Shown: piece by piece, positions 1 to 8,818 of the stretch | How positions within the stretch are numbered: position 1 is the stretch's first letter | Layout of the letters: each line of letters opens with the position of its first letter | Assembly: GCA_045546275.1 (NCBI GenBank) | Contig: JAZQCM010000001.1 | Coordinates: forward strand, 1-64,000 | Length of the DNA: 64,000 bases | Direction of reading: 5' to 3' | From: RGIG1927 sp045546275 | GTDB taxonomy: Bacteria > Bacillota > Clostridia > UMGS1883 | Notes under the pieces: generated by a model | Databases searched by the model: none | The model's input: the letters and a program-made list of their open reading frames with translations, nothing else | What the model was told of the DNA's origin: nothing | Made by a program: the position numbers and the translations under genes

Positions 1-62
1 GACGCGCACGTTTAAGGTGCGTGTGGGAGACCATGCGGGTTCAAGTCCCGCCTCTCGCACCA
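1..62 (+). tRNA. tRNA-Leu (AAG), 3' part only
   Basis: The window opens inside a tRNA. An anticodon stem CACGT/GCGTG encloses the loop TTAAGGT, giving anticodon AAG (leucine, CUU codons). A long variable arm, a T arm containing GGTTCAAGTCC, and an encoded CCA at 60-62 follow. The long variable arm fits the class II tRNA expected for leucine. The acceptor 5' strand and D arm lie outside the window, so the anticodon rests on the visible stem only. A strong hairpin terminator starts two bases after the CCA. Confidence 0.85.
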
Positions 63-63
63 T

Positions 64-108
64 AAATGAAAACACCTATGCAAATAGCATGGGTGTTTTC
101 ATTTATTA
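64..108 (+). terminator. Hairpin terminator after tRNA-Leu
   Basis: An 18-base stem (64-81 with 87-104, one T-G pair) around a 5-base loop, A-rich on the left and T-rich on the right, directly after the tRNA. It would work on either strand. Confidence 0.8.
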
Positions 109-120
109 TACAGAAAATAA

Positions 121-276
121 GGGACTTGAACCCTAAGAGGGCACGAGCCGTTAAGCCAAACAGTCCGGTGGACTGTTTGGTAGGTGAGTGGTGCGAAGAA
201 GCAGCTCGGTGCCAAGCCGAGTGCTGATGAGCAGTCAGGGATTGCGTAGCAATACCGTGTCCCGCCTCTCGCACCA
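121..276. repeat. tRNA-associated palindromic element ending in a duplicated tRNA 3' end
   Basis: This non-coding stretch begins with an inverted copy of the tRNA T-arm core (GGGACTTGAACCC at 121-133, complement of 37-49). It holds an 11-bp hairpin with a 3-base loop (156-180) and a second hairpin (about 202-225). It ends with an 18-base direct repeat of the tRNA-Leu 3' end (259-276 repeats 45-62, including CCA). Short frames across it look like chance. It could be a tRNA-derived repetitive element, a decayed tRNA gene, or the footprint of an element that integrated at the tRNA 3' end. Confidence 0.6.
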
Positions 277-310
277 AAAGACCTCGTATTTAATACGAGG
301 TCTTTTACTT
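276..310 (+). terminator. Hairpin terminator after the tRNA-like element
   Basis: A perfect 14-bp stem (276-289 with 293-306) with a TTA loop and a T-rich right arm follows the second CCA. Its position copies that of the terminator behind the true tRNA. Confidence 0.75.
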
Positions 311-394
311 TTTCACTATTACTTCTTCACTCATCCTTCTCCTCACATAATAGGTGATTTGCCCAAAAATACTTAATTATCCAAATATCAAAAC

Positions 395-423
395 TTTACA
401 TTGTTGTAGCATTGTGATATACT
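395..423 (+). promoter_or_regulatory. Sigma-A-type promoter of the dxs operon
   Basis: TTTACA at 395-400 and TATACT at 418-423 are separated by 17 bp, about 45 bp upstream of the dxs start. No other promoter was recognised before the next terminator at 8261, so it may serve all six genes. Confidence 0.6.
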
Positions 424-469
424 ATTTAATAGGAATTTTTGTCGATATCCCAAAAAGGAGGTTTTGATT

Positions 470-2329
470 TTGAGTAACTTAATTGATAGCGCAAGTGAGC
501 GCGAAAATTTGATTAAGCTTAATACGGAACAGCTCTATTCCTTGGCGGAGGAAATACGAGAATATATTATTGATGCAACTTCTCAAACAGGAGGACATCT
601 TGCGTCAAATCTTGGTGCAGTGGAGTTGACAATTGCTCTTCACCGTGTGTTAAGACTTCCCGCGGACAAGCTCATATGGGACGTAGGACATCAGAGCTAC
701 ACACATAAGATTTTGTCAGGCAGGAAAGAAAATTTGAAAAATCTTCGTCAGCTGGACGGGGAATGTGGTTTTTGTGACCCCAAGGCAAGTAGCTACGACC
801 CTTATGTGTCAGGTCACACCTCAACATCGCTTTCTTTGGCGTTTGGTGCTGCATGCGCAAGAGATATTTTGGGCGAAAAGTACAACGTTGCAGCAGTTAT
901 TGGTGACGGTGCTCTTTCGGGCGGAATGGCAATGGAAGCGCTTAACAGCATTGGTCATACAAAGAAGAATATGCTTATTGTGCTCAATGACAATGAAATG
1001 TCAATTTCCCAGAACGTTGGAGCACTTAGCGATTATTTAACAAAAACAAGAACCAGTGTGAGGTATATTCAATCCAAAAAGGATATTGATTTAGCTCTTG
1101 AAAAGCTTCCCAGATACGGTCAGAGCATTGCAAATCTTATGCGAAGAACAAAGGAGCATGTTAAATATTTAGTGTCTCCGGGTGTGCTTTTTGAAGAGCT
1201 TGGTATAACATATCTTGGTCCCATTGACGGTCATGATATACGAAAAATGGAAGAAACCTTCCGTCGTGCCATGAAAATGGAAGAGCCTGTTATGGTTCAC
1301 GTTATAACAAAAAAGGGCAAGGGCTACAGCTTTGCCGAAAAAGAACCCGATAAATATCATGGCGTTTCAAAATTTAATAAAATGGTCGGCGTTACAGAAA
1401 GTAGTGCAAAAACATATTCAACCGTTTTTGGCGAGGAAATGTGTAGTATTGCAAGCGAAAACCCCAATGTGGCTGTAATAACACCTGCAATGACCATAGG
1501 CAGCGGACTTAATGAATTTGAAAAAAAGTTCCCTGAACGCTTTTATGATGTTGGCATTGCAGAGGCGCATGCGGTTACCTTTGCAGGCGGTCTTGCGGGA
1601 GCAGGGGTGGTGCCTGTTGTGAGCTTGTATTCGTCCTTTGCTCAGCGTGCCTATGATTCAATCATTCATGATGTGGCAGTGGGCAATCAGCATGTGGTTT
1701 TTGCAATTGACCGTGCAGGCATAGTTCCCGGTGATGGAAAAACTCATCAGGGCATAGAAGACATTGCGTTTTTTGCGTCGGTTCCCAATGTTAAAATTTT
1801 GTCCCCCTGCTGTTTTGACGAGCTTAAAAAAATGCTTCGGTTCGCAGTTGAAAAATGCGACGGCCCTTGTGTGGTTCGTTATCCCAGGGGTAATAATGAA
1901 TATGTGTATGATGCAGGCGAATTTGAGCTTTCAAAAGCACAGGTTGTCCAAAGTGGTAAAAGTGCAACTGTTGTGGCAGAGGGGATTATGTTATCTGTTG
2001 TTATGAAGTCGGCATTGTATCTTAAGCAAAAGGGCATTGAAATTGAGGTTATAAACCCCAGAACATTGGTGCCTATTGATACTGATACAATCAGGCAAAG
2101 CGTTAATAAAACAGGTTGCCTTGTAACAGTTGAGCAGGGTGTGCTCCATGGTGGCTTTGGCGAAAGCCTTGTTGCCGCTCTTGCAAAGGAGAATAATGCG
2201 GCAAAATACTTAACAATCGGGCTTGACAGCTTTGTTGAACACGGCACATATGACGAGCTCGAGGAAAGATACAGCATAGATGCAAAGAGTATTGCAGAAA
2301 GAATAGAAAAGGGTCTTGTAAATGACTAA
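470..2329 (+). CDS. dxs: 1-deoxy-D-xylulose-5-phosphate synthase
   Basis: This cytoplasmic thiamine-diphosphate enzyme condenses pyruvate with glyceraldehyde 3-phosphate, the first step of the methylerythritol phosphate route to isoprenoids (family knowledge). The 619-residue length is normal. Visible signatures are the N-terminal DVGHQSYTHKILSGR block, the cofactor-binding GDGALSGGMAMEALN, the DGHD segment, and the C-terminal transketolase part with YSSFAQRAYDSI and DRAGIVPGDGKTHQG. The chosen start is TTG at 470: the strong AAAAAGGAGG site ends at 461, giving 8 bases of spacing, whereas the in-frame TTG at 464 would be only 2 bases away. The last 8 bases overlap tlyA, so the two are translationally coupled. 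Confidence 0.96.
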   Translation: MSNLIDSASERENLIKLNTEQLYSLAEEIREYIIDATSQTGGHLASNLGAVELTIALHRVLRLPADKLIWDVGHQSYTHKILSGRKENLKNLRQLDGECGFCDPKASSYDPYVSGHTSTSLSLAFGAACARDILGEKYNVAAVIGDGALSGGMAMEALNSIGHTKKNMLIVLNDNEMSISQNVGALSDYLTKTRTSVRYIQSKKDIDLALEKLPRYGQSIANLMRRTKEHVKYLVSPGVLFEELGITYLGPIDGHDIRKMEETFRRAMKMEEPVMVHVITKKGKGYSFAEKEPDKYHGVSKFNKMVGVTESSAKTYSTVFGEEMCSIASENPNVAVITPAMTIGSGLNEFEKKFPERFYDVGIAEAHAVTFAGGLAGAGVVPVVSLYSSFAQRAYDSIIHDVAVGNQHVVFAIDRAGIVPGDGKTHQGIEDIAFFASVPNVKILSPCCFDELKKMLRFAVEKCDGPCVVRYPRGNNEYVYDAGEFELSKAQVVQSGKSATVVAEGIMLSVVMKSALYLKQKGIEIEVINPRTLVPIDTDTIRQSVNKTGCLVTVEQGVLHGGFGESLVAALAKENNAAKYLTIGLDSFVEHGTYDELEERYSIDAKSIAERIEKGLVND

Positions 2330-3122
2330 AAAACGACTTGATTTATATCTTGCCGAGAAAAATTTTTGCCCAAGCAGAGAAAGTGCAAAAGCTCTTATAA
2401 AGGATGGAAAAATAAAGGTAAACGGAACAATTCAAACAAAAGCGAGCTTTAGCGTGACAGACGAAGACTTGGTTGAAATTGAAGGCGAAACACTTAAATA
2501 TGTGAGCCGTGGAGGACTTAAACTTGAAAAAGCAATAAATGCTTTTAGCCTTAGCTTAGAGGGTAAAACGGCTATTGATATCGGCGCATCCACAGGTGGT
2601 TTTACTGACTGCATGCTGCAAAATGGTGCATTAAAGGTGTATGCAATCGATGTTGGAAGCGACCAGCTTGCCGAAAAGCTTTTAAAGGATGAGAGAGTTG
2701 TCAACATGGAAAAAACCAATATCAGAAACGTTACGGTCAGTGACATTTCTCATGAAGTGGATTTTGCATCCATTGATGTTGCCTTTATTTCATTAAAGCT
2801 TGTTTTGCCTGTGGCGTACAATCTTTTGAAAAATGACGGAGAGCTTGTGGCTCTTATTAAACCCCAGTTTGAAGCGGGCAAAGAAAACATTGGCAAAAAG
2901 GGCGTTGTAAAAGGGAAGGATATTCACGAGGCAGTGGTAAAGAATATTGTAAGCTTTTCCGAGGAAACCGGCTTTAACGTTAAAAAACTTGACTTTTCAC
3001 CAATTCGTGGTCCTGAGGGCAATATTGAATATTTAATGTATTGTATTAAGGAGCCTGTGCAAAAAACTGACCTTTCAATAATTAAAACAATTGTTGAAAA
3101 AAGTCATGCAGAGACAAAGTAG
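2322..3122 (+). CDS. tlyA: TlyA-family rRNA 2'-O-methyltransferase (hemolysin A family)
   Basis: A 266-residue protein with an N-terminal S4 RNA-binding domain (RLDLYLAEKN...SRESAKALI, roughly residues 5-60) and an FtsJ-like methyltransferase domain. The SAM-binding DIGASTGGFTDCML lies near residue 85, and the late motif IKPQFEAGKE is present. TlyA proteins 2'-O-methylate 16S and 23S rRNA; the hemolysin name is historical. It overlaps dxs by 8 bp, a pairing common in Clostridia, which supports both calls. Not secreted. Confidence 0.93.
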   Translation: MTKKRLDLYLAEKNFCPSRESAKALIKDGKIKVNGTIQTKASFSVTDEDLVEIEGETLKYVSRGGLKLEKAINAFSLSLEGKTAIDIGASTGGFTDCMLQNGALKVYAIDVGSDQLAEKLLKDERVVNMEKTNIRNVTVSDISHEVDFASIDVAFISLKLVLPVAYNLLKNDGELVALIKPQFEAGKENIGKKGVVKGKDIHEAVVKNIVSFSEETGFNVKKLDFSPIRGPEGNIEYLMYCIKEPVQKTDLSIIKTIVEKSHAETK

Positions 3123-3140
3123 TTTTCGGAGGTTAGATTA

Positions 3141-4220
3141 ATGAAAAAGGTAGTTAGCTTAATACTGACGGTTGTTTTGATGTTAAGCGCTGTAAATGCT
3201 TCCGCATCAAAGGTTATTGGCGACGGCATTGCAGAATTAATGCTTGAAACACATCGTTATTATAATACTAATGTGGCATTTTGCGACATGGTGGTTTTGC
3301 GTCCGTCAGAAAATATGTACGAAATGTATCATTATGATGATACAGGAAGACATATTGTGGTGCAGCTCTATAAAACCGAATGGGGCACATGGAATTTAGG
3401 AGATTTAAAAATAGGCGAAGGACGAAAGGAAACTGTTGTTATTGGCGGTGCAACTGACTGGGAATATGTTTTCAGAGTGTTTAATCCCATTACTCAGAAT
3501 CTGGAGTTTACAGGCGGAAATCATGGTAGTGAAAAGCTTGTTTCTCTCAGCATGATGGATGCTGTTACAGGCGAGGTTTTTGACCTTAAGGTGGGAGAAA
3601 GTAAGTATGTAAACAGACTTGTTGTGGTTGAAAAAACAACCCTTCTATTAGCTCATGAGGACCATTTGCCTTACGCAAACGTTGAAAGAGTGTATACAAT
3701 GGTAGGCGACACAATTAATCTTGACACAAAGGTTGAGTTTGTGCGTGACGTGAAAATGGCTCTGTCCTACACCGCAATGGCATCGGTTTCAAAAGAGTTT
3801 TCAAAGTATTGTAATTTTGATGACTTAGTTTATGCAAGAACAAGCGACAAGGGCACAACAACAGGTGAAAAGCACGGCCATGTTGATGCAATGGTTTGTC
3901 ACTTAAGCGGTGACAATCCCTTAACCACGGTTACAGTTGGTATATACAATAAAGACGATATGACCGACAATTTTTCAAATGCCGACAAAACCTTTGTGTG
4001 GGATATGGGTACAGAATATAACAAGCTGTATTTTTCAAAGTACAACCTTACCGCACTAAAGCTTGTAAAGAGCGGCACGGTATGGGGCTTAGGAACTTAC
4101 TGGAAGGTTAATTTAACCAAAGAAAAATTTATCGATGACATAAAACAGCCTGTTGATAATATAAAACAGCCTGTTATGGAATATGATGATATGAATCAAG
4201 GATTCAGAATACAGGGGTAA
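3141..4220 (+). CDS. Secreted protein of unknown function
   Basis: I do not recognise this 359-residue protein. It begins with a clear signal peptide (MKKVVSLILTVVLMLSAVNASA) preceded by GGAGG. The mature part is rich in alternating hydrophobic and polar stretches typical of a beta-sandwich, with no transmembrane segment, SLH repeat or sorting motif. Near the C-terminus is a short tandem repeat (DIKQPVDNIKQPV). It sits 18 bp after tlyA and 5 bp before the dipeptidase gene, so it looks like part of the same operon. A surface or polysaccharide-binding role would be a guess. Confidence 0.8.
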   Translation: MKKVVSLILTVVLMLSAVNASASKVIGDGIAELMLETHRYYNTNVAFCDMVVLRPSENMYEMYHYDDTGRHIVVQLYKTEWGTWNLGDLKIGEGRKETVVIGGATDWEYVFRVFNPITQNLEFTGGNHGSEKLVSLSMMDAVTGEVFDLKVGESKYVNRLVVVEKTTLLLAHEDHLPYANVERVYTMVGDTINLDTKVEFVRDVKMALSYTAMASVSKEFSKYCNFDDLVYARTSDKGTTTGEKHGHVDAMVCHLSGDNPLTTVTVGIYNKDDMTDNFSNADKTFVWDMGTEYNKLYFSKYNLTALKLVKSGTVWGLGTYWKVNLTKEKFIDDIKQPVDNIKQPVMEYDDMNQGFRIQG

Positions 4221-4225
4221 TAAAT

Positions 4226-5629
4226 ATGCAGAATAAGGCAAATAAAGTAATTGAAGAGTTTTTGAAGTTTTCTGTAATTCCTCACGGCTCCGGCAACGAA
4301 AAGGCTGTGGGAGAGTATCTTGTTAATTGGGCAAAAGAGCATAACATTAAATGTGAAATGGATGCCTACGGTAATGTTATTATGGAGAAAGAAGCCTATG
4401 CAGGCTACGAAAACGCACCGAAAGTAATACTTCAAAGCCACATGGACATGGTGTGTGTTTCCGACAGTGACAAGGAATACAATCCTTTAACAGACCCCAT
4501 TGAAATTTACCGTGACGGGGACTTTTTAAAGGCTAAAGGCACAAGCCTTGGTGCCGATGACGGTGCAGGCGTTGCAATGATGCTTTATATTCTTTCCGAC
4601 AACACCTTAAAGCACCCGAAAATTCGTGCAATCTTCACAGTTGAAGAGGAAACAAGCATGAAGGGTGCAGAAAATTTAGACGTTAAGTATCTTGATGCAA
4701 AGTACCTTTTAAATCTTGACTGGGAAGAAAAATTCAGCATATCCTCATCCTGTTCAAATACTGTAAGCATTATTTTTGATAGCGAAGTAAAAAAGGTTAA
4801 AAACACAAAGAAAGCATATAAAATAAGTGCAATGCATCTTTTGGGCGGTCACAGCGGCTGTGATATTAATTTGCCCAGAGCTAATGCAATAAAGCTTTTG
4901 GCAAATCTTTTGCTTGAAACAGGCTGTGATGTGGCTGAATTTACAGCAGGAAGAGTTGTTAATGCAATCTGTGCCGAGGCAAGCATGGTAGTTGCTTGTG
5001 ACGATGACATAAAAGCAAAAGTGGCTGAATTTGAAAAAGCAGTTAAAGAAGACTATGCAAACGAAACAAACCTTAAGTTTTTGATTGAAGAATGTGAAGC
5101 AGACGAAGTTCTTGACAAAAACGACCGTGATAAGTTCGTTTCATTTTTGGTAAGCGTTCATTCCGGTGTGTTTTACATGAGTAAATTCACCCCCGATTTT
5201 GTTGAAACGAGTCAGAATATCGGCATTGTAAAACTTTCCGATGCTCTTCATGTTGAAATACTTGCAAGAAGCAGCAGTAAATTCCATTCCGAGGAAAGGA
5301 AAAATGCTGCAAAGGCAATTGCCATGGTGTATGGCTACAAGCTTTCAATCCCATCCGAAAACCCCATATGGGAAGAAAAGGGTGAAAATGAGCTTATAAG
5401 AATTATGAAAAAGGCATATTCCGATGTAGTTGGAAAAGAGCTTAAGGTGGGTGGAGTTCACGCAGGATTGGAATGTGCATTTTTCTCTTCGGTAAAGCCC
5501 GATATGCAAATGATAAGCGTTGGACCTCAGCTTTACGATGTGCATTCCCCAAAGGAAAGATGGGAAGTATCGTCACTTCCCGAAACATTGGGATTTATTA
5601 TTAAAGCTTTAGAGCTTATTGTGGAGTGA
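4226..5629 (+). CDS. pepD: PepD-type aminoacyl-histidine dipeptidase (M20 metallopeptidase)
   Basis: A 467-residue cytoplasmic di-zinc peptidase. Members cleave Xaa-His and related dipeptides. The metal and catalytic motifs are in order: SHMDMV, SLGADDGAG, TVEEETSMKGA (catalytic Glu-Glu pair), the lid-domain GGHSGCDI, and the C-terminal GGVHAGLECAFF. Length and motif spacing match the PepD subfamily rather than the shorter PepT/CPG2 enzymes. No signal peptide. It lies 5 bp after the preceding gene and its stop overlaps the leader of the HAD gene. The true dipeptide range cannot be read from sequence. Confidence 0.9.
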   Translation: MQNKANKVIEEFLKFSVIPHGSGNEKAVGEYLVNWAKEHNIKCEMDAYGNVIMEKEAYAGYENAPKVILQSHMDMVCVSDSDKEYNPLTDPIEIYRDGDFLKAKGTSLGADDGAGVAMMLYILSDNTLKHPKIRAIFTVEEETSMKGAENLDVKYLDAKYLLNLDWEEKFSISSSCSNTVSIIFDSEVKKVKNTKKAYKISAMHLLGGHSGCDINLPRANAIKLLANLLLETGCDVAEFTAGRVVNAICAEASMVVACDDDIKAKVAEFEKAVKEDYANETNLKFLIEECEADEVLDKNDRDKFVSFLVSVHSGVFYMSKFTPDFVETSQNIGIVKLSDALHVEILARSSSKFHSEERKNAAKAIAMVYGYKLSIPSENPIWEEKGENELIRIMKKAYSDVVGKELKVGGVHAGLECAFFSSVKPDMQMISVGPQLYDVHSPKERWEVSSLPETLGFIIKALELIVE

Positions 5630-5634
5630 ATTTG

Positions 5635-6276
5635 ATGAAACCTTTTAAAGGTGTAATTTTTGATATGGACGGGACAATTCTTGATTCCATTTCTGTGTGG
5701 GACAAAATTGATGTGGATTTTTTGTCGGCACGTAATATTAAAGTGCCCGAGGATTATGCCCGCACAATCAGCACAATGACCGGGGAAGAAATTGCCCGTT
5801 ATTCCATCGACAGGTTTAACCTTAAGGACACGCCTGAGGAACTTATGCAGGAGTGGGACGAAAGGGCACTTTTTGAGTATGGAAACAACCTTCAGTTAAA
5901 AAAAGGTGCGAAAGAATATATAAAACGCCTTAAAAATAACGGCGTAAAGCTTGTTCTTGCCACAAGCTCCAGCAATGTTTTGTATGAAGCGGCAATGAAG
6001 CACACAGGCGTGTATGATTATTTTGATGCATTTTTATCCACCGATGAAATTGGCATAAGCAAGCGTGACAAAAAGGTGTATTTACTTGCCGCTGAAAAAA
6101 TCGGTATTCCGATTGAAGATTGTGTTATTTTTGAAGACGTTCCTGAAGCTGTTAAAACTGCAAAAAGCACACAGGCTCAGGTTGTTTGTGTGTGGGACAA
6201 ACGTTGGGACGGCTATAAAGCGGAAATGGAGGATACCGCTGATAGATATATTTATTCATTTGAGGAAATGGAGTGA
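5635..6276 (+). CDS. HAD-superfamily hydrolase, beta-phosphoglucomutase-like
   Basis: A 213-residue haloacid dehalogenase-type phosphatase or phosphomutase. Motif I is FDMDGTILDS (nucleophile Asp and acid/base Asp), motif II is LATSSS, motif III is a Lys in KRDKKVY, and motif IV is IFEDVPEA. A helical cap lies between motifs I and II. A GTG at 5626 overlaps the upstream stop. ATG 5635 is preferred because GTGGAG lies 8 bases before it. Substrate unknown: sugar phosphates are typical of this subgroup. Confidence 0.88.
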   Translation: MKPFKGVIFDMDGTILDSISVWDKIDVDFLSARNIKVPEDYARTISTMTGEEIARYSIDRFNLKDTPEELMQEWDERALFEYGNNLQLKKGAKEYIKRLKNNGVKLVLATSSSNVLYEAAMKHTGVYDYFDAFLSTDEIGISKRDKKVYLLAAEKIGIPIEDCVIFEDVPEAVKTAKSTQAQVVCVWDKRWDGYKAEMEDTADRYIYSFEEME

Positions 6277-6280
6277 TTGT

Positions 6281-8257
6281 ATGAAAAAGCTGGTATCGGT
6301 ATTTTTGGTAATTTTAATGGCGTTGAGTGCAGTGCCTGTTTTTGCCGAGAGCTTGTCGGAGGAAGTTCTCATAAAGGTTAAAACAAAGGTTGAAATTCCA
6401 AGTGAATTAACGGAGTTTTCCTACGGGGAAAATGCCTATGACAACGTGCTTCGTTACGGATTTAACTGGCACGACGAGGAATATACTAAGGAAATTAATG
6501 TTTATGCCGATTCCTTAGGAAGAATAGTTTCCTATAACTATTATGAACAAATGGACTATAACGGCGAGAGAAGCCTTATAGGCTACACGAAGAGTGATGC
6601 GCTGACCCTTTCGGATGAATTTGTAAGCCGTGCGTATGATGAATTTAGTACAGGTGATGACAGATTAATCCGTGATGAAAAGAAAGACAGAAGCACATAT
6701 TCGGGACGATACAAAACCTTCTCCTTTACATATCAGCGCACATATAAGGGTGAAAGTGTAAATTCCAACTATGTAACAATAAAGGTCAGAGCAACAAAGG
6801 AAAAGATATACGTTCAGTCGGCGTATGCTTCCCTTGACAACGAATTTAAGGTGGAAAGCCTTAGCGCAAAGGAAAATATTACACAGGCTGAATACCTTAA
6901 GGCTTTCCCCATTGATTTTTATTACGTACCAACCTATACGGAAAAAGGTAAGGAAGTAAAGCTTGTGTACACAAGTGAAAAGGGCTATGTGTCAAGAGTA
7001 ACAGGAGAAAAAGTGACCGAAGCCTTTTTTGACAGATATGCCGACAGGGAAGAGTCGGTTACCATGGACAGTAACATGGCATTCGGCAGTGCCAATAAGG
7101 AATCTGGTTTAACGAAGGTTGAAAAGGAAGAAATTGAAAAAATGAATAACCTTGTTAAGCCGGAGGAGGTTTTAAAAAAGCTTAAAGCCTTTGAAATTTT
7201 AAAAATTACCGACGACATGAAAATCGTTAATTCTTCCACATACAAAACTGATGAAAAGTACATTGTAAACTTTGAGCTGTCGGACGAAAAAAGGGAAATG
7301 AATGTTTCCTACAACGGCGAAACAGGCGTTGTTACAATGCTTTATTCCTATCAGAAAACCGACGGTGAAACACCTTCAAAGGAAGAACCAAAGGAAGAAA
7401 TTGAAGCCTTTGCCAAAGCTATGAGCAATGGAAAAACCGAGGAAACTGAAATTGAGTTTAATTCCTATAACGAAACCGAGCTGACAATGGAAGCGTGGCG
7501 AATTGTAAACGGTGTTAAATACCCTGCCAATAATGTAACTGTTGAATACAACAAAATACAAGAGTGTGTTACAGGCTATTATTTATCATGGGATGAAGAT
7601 GTTTCTGCTTTGCAGAATCCGAAAGATGCTATAGGATTAGAAAAAGCCGAGAAAGTTATTTTTGGCATTACACCATTATACAACACCTATGTAAAAACAG
7701 ATGAAGGATATGTGCCTTCTGCCACAGTTGACCGCCCTCTTACAATTGATGCCGTTACAGGCGAGGATTGGTATCCTCAGGCGGAATCAAAAATTCAATA
7801 TACCGACATTTCCTCTCATTGGGCAGAAAAGGAAATACAAACCCTTTTTGAACACGACATTTATCTTCCCGGGGAAAATTTCAACCCCGACGGAAGAATT
7901 ACCCAGGCAGACATGATTCGTCTTTTATCAGCTTGCCGTGACAGTCACGTTATTCCCATAACATGGCTCAAGGAGCAGGTTGTGGAAGAAGCAATCAATC
8001 AAGGCTACATTGAAACAAACGAGCCCGACAAGGAAATGACCCGACTTGAAGCCTTTGAGGCACTTGTGAATATTATTGGCTACGGAGAAGTTGCATCTTT
8101 TGACATTTACAAAACAAGCTTTTCAGACCTTGAAGCAAATGGCAGTGCCGAAATTCTTAAAGCACTGGGCGTTTTAAAGGGCGATGCTGCACGAGCTGAG
8201 GACTATGCAACAAGAGCAGAAATTGCAGTTATGGTATACAGATATTTATCAAGATAA
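6281..8257 (+). CDS. Secreted YcdB/YcdC-like protein with C-terminal SLH domains
   Basis: A 658-residue exported protein. It has a signal peptide (MKKLVSVFLVILMALSAVPVFA), then about 480 residues resembling YcdB/YcdC-type repeats, and a C-terminal S-layer-homology region starting near residue 506 (YTDISSHWAEKEIQTLFEH) with at least one further SLH-like repeat. SLH domains bind pyruvylated cell-wall polymers, so the protein should sit on the cell surface. The frame is open 72 codons further upstream inside the HAD gene, but ATG 6281 with its signal peptide is clearly the start. It is the last gene before the terminator at 8261. The function of the central repeats is unknown. Confidence 0.82.
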   Translation: MKKLVSVFLVILMALSAVPVFAESLSEEVLIKVKTKVEIPSELTEFSYGENAYDNVLRYGFNWHDEEYTKEINVYADSLGRIVSYNYYEQMDYNGERSLIGYTKSDALTLSDEFVSRAYDEFSTGDDRLIRDEKKDRSTYSGRYKTFSFTYQRTYKGESVNSNYVTIKVRATKEKIYVQSAYASLDNEFKVESLSAKENITQAEYLKAFPIDFYYVPTYTEKGKEVKLVYTSEKGYVSRVTGEKVTEAFFDRYADREESVTMDSNMAFGSANKESGLTKVEKEEIEKMNNLVKPEEVLKKLKAFEILKITDDMKIVNSSTYKTDEKYIVNFELSDEKREMNVSYNGETGVVTMLYSYQKTDGETPSKEEPKEEIEAFAKAMSNGKTEETEIEFNSYNETELTMEAWRIVNGVKYPANNVTVEYNKIQECVTGYYLSWDEDVSALQNPKDAIGLEKAEKVIFGITPLYNTYVKTDEGYVPSATVDRPLTIDAVTGEDWYPQAESKIQYTDISSHWAEKEIQTLFEHDIYLPGENFNPDGRITQADMIRLLSACRDSHVIPITWLKEQVVEEAINQGYIETNEPDKEMTRLEAFEALVNIIGYGEVASFDIYKTSFSDLEANGSAEILKALGVLKGDAARAEDYATRAEIAVMVYRYLSR

Positions 8258-8260
8258 TAA

Positions 8261-8293
8261 AAAACCGCTTTGGGTGACCAAAGCTGTTTTTGT
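8261..8293. terminator. Bidirectional terminator between convergent genes
   Basis: A 7-bp stem GCTTTGG/CCAAAGC (8267-8273 with 8278-8284) with a GTGA loop, flanked by A and T runs. It can end both the SLH-protein transcript and the opposing spore-protein transcript. Confidence 0.8.
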
Positions 8294-8294
8294 G

Positions 8295-8507
8295 TTAGTT
8301 CTGGCTGTTGTTTGCAAGGTTCTGTTCGTAGGACTGAATCATCTTCTTAACCATCTGACCGCCTACAGAGCCTGCCTGCTTACTTGTTAAGTCGCCGTTG
8401 TAACCATTGGAAAGGTTAACGCCAACTTCATTGGCAGCTTCCATCTTGAACTTGTTCATAGCGCTCTTTGCCTGAGGAACCATATTCTTGTTTCTTGACA
8501 TTTTCAT
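8295..8507 (-). CDS. Small acid-soluble spore protein, alpha/beta type
   Basis: A 70-residue DNA-binding protein of the alpha/beta SASP family, which coats DNA in dormant spores and protects it from damage. Family signatures are visible: KFKMEAANEVGVNL (with the GPR protease cleavage region at the Glu) and SKQAGSVGGQMVKKMI. An AAGGAG site precedes two possible starts, ATG 8507 and, two codons in, ATG 8501; both give a normal-length protein. It indicates that the host makes endospores. A forespore sigma-G promoter is expected but I could not place one convincingly. Confidence 0.94.
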   Translation of the reverse strand: MKMSRNKNMVPQAKSAMNKFKMEAANEVGVNLSNGYNGDLTSKQAGSVGGQMVKKMIQSYEQNLANNSQN

Positions 8508-8742
8508 TTACTCCTTGTTTTAAATATCTATATCTTTATGTGACTTAAAAAAGATTGTAAAATCCTTTTTAATTGTCACAATAGTATTGTGTGCCGTGTG
8601 TTTGACATATAATCATGTAAAATTTAACTAAGTTTCAAAAATGCAACATTTTTTGTCAAAGCAAATTTTTGTATGAAAAATATCGCTGTTGCAAATGTAA
8701 TAGTGAGCGTACAAAAATGCAATAAAAAAGTACAAGAGGGGA

Positions 8743-8771
8743 TTGAAGCGAAAAATAAAGGGATTTATAAT
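8743..8771 (+). promoter_or_regulatory. Probable sigma-A promoter of the PL11 gene, in the 8508-8818 gap
   Basis: TTGAAG (8743-8748) and TATAAT (8766-8771) are 17 bp apart, 47 bp before the start codon; GGAGG follows at 8806-8811. The rest of the 311-bp gap is AT-rich and holds the upstream region of the spore-protein gene. I saw no reading frame or RNA structure there. Confidence 0.55.
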
Positions 8772-8818
8772 TTTACGTAGAGTGGAGTTGATTTGAACTT
8801 TAAAAGGAGGAATTTAAA

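Noticed and set aside
41..376. Short frames across the tRNA-like element (minus 41-277, plus 188-376)
   Set aside because: They cross terminators and tRNA sequence and look like chance frames in structured non-coding DNA.
310..394. Riboswitch upstream of dxs
   Set aside because: No conserved thiamine-type or other structured leader is visible; there is only AT-rich sequence and a simple promoter.
464..469. TTG at 464 as the dxs start
   Set aside because: Only 2 bases separate it from the ribosome binding site; TTG 470 has normal spacing and gives a family-typical N-terminus.
6065..6280. Extension of the SLH protein by 72 codons into the HAD gene
   Set aside because: The extension is out-of-frame HAD sequence with no protein character, while ATG 6281 starts a clear signal peptide.
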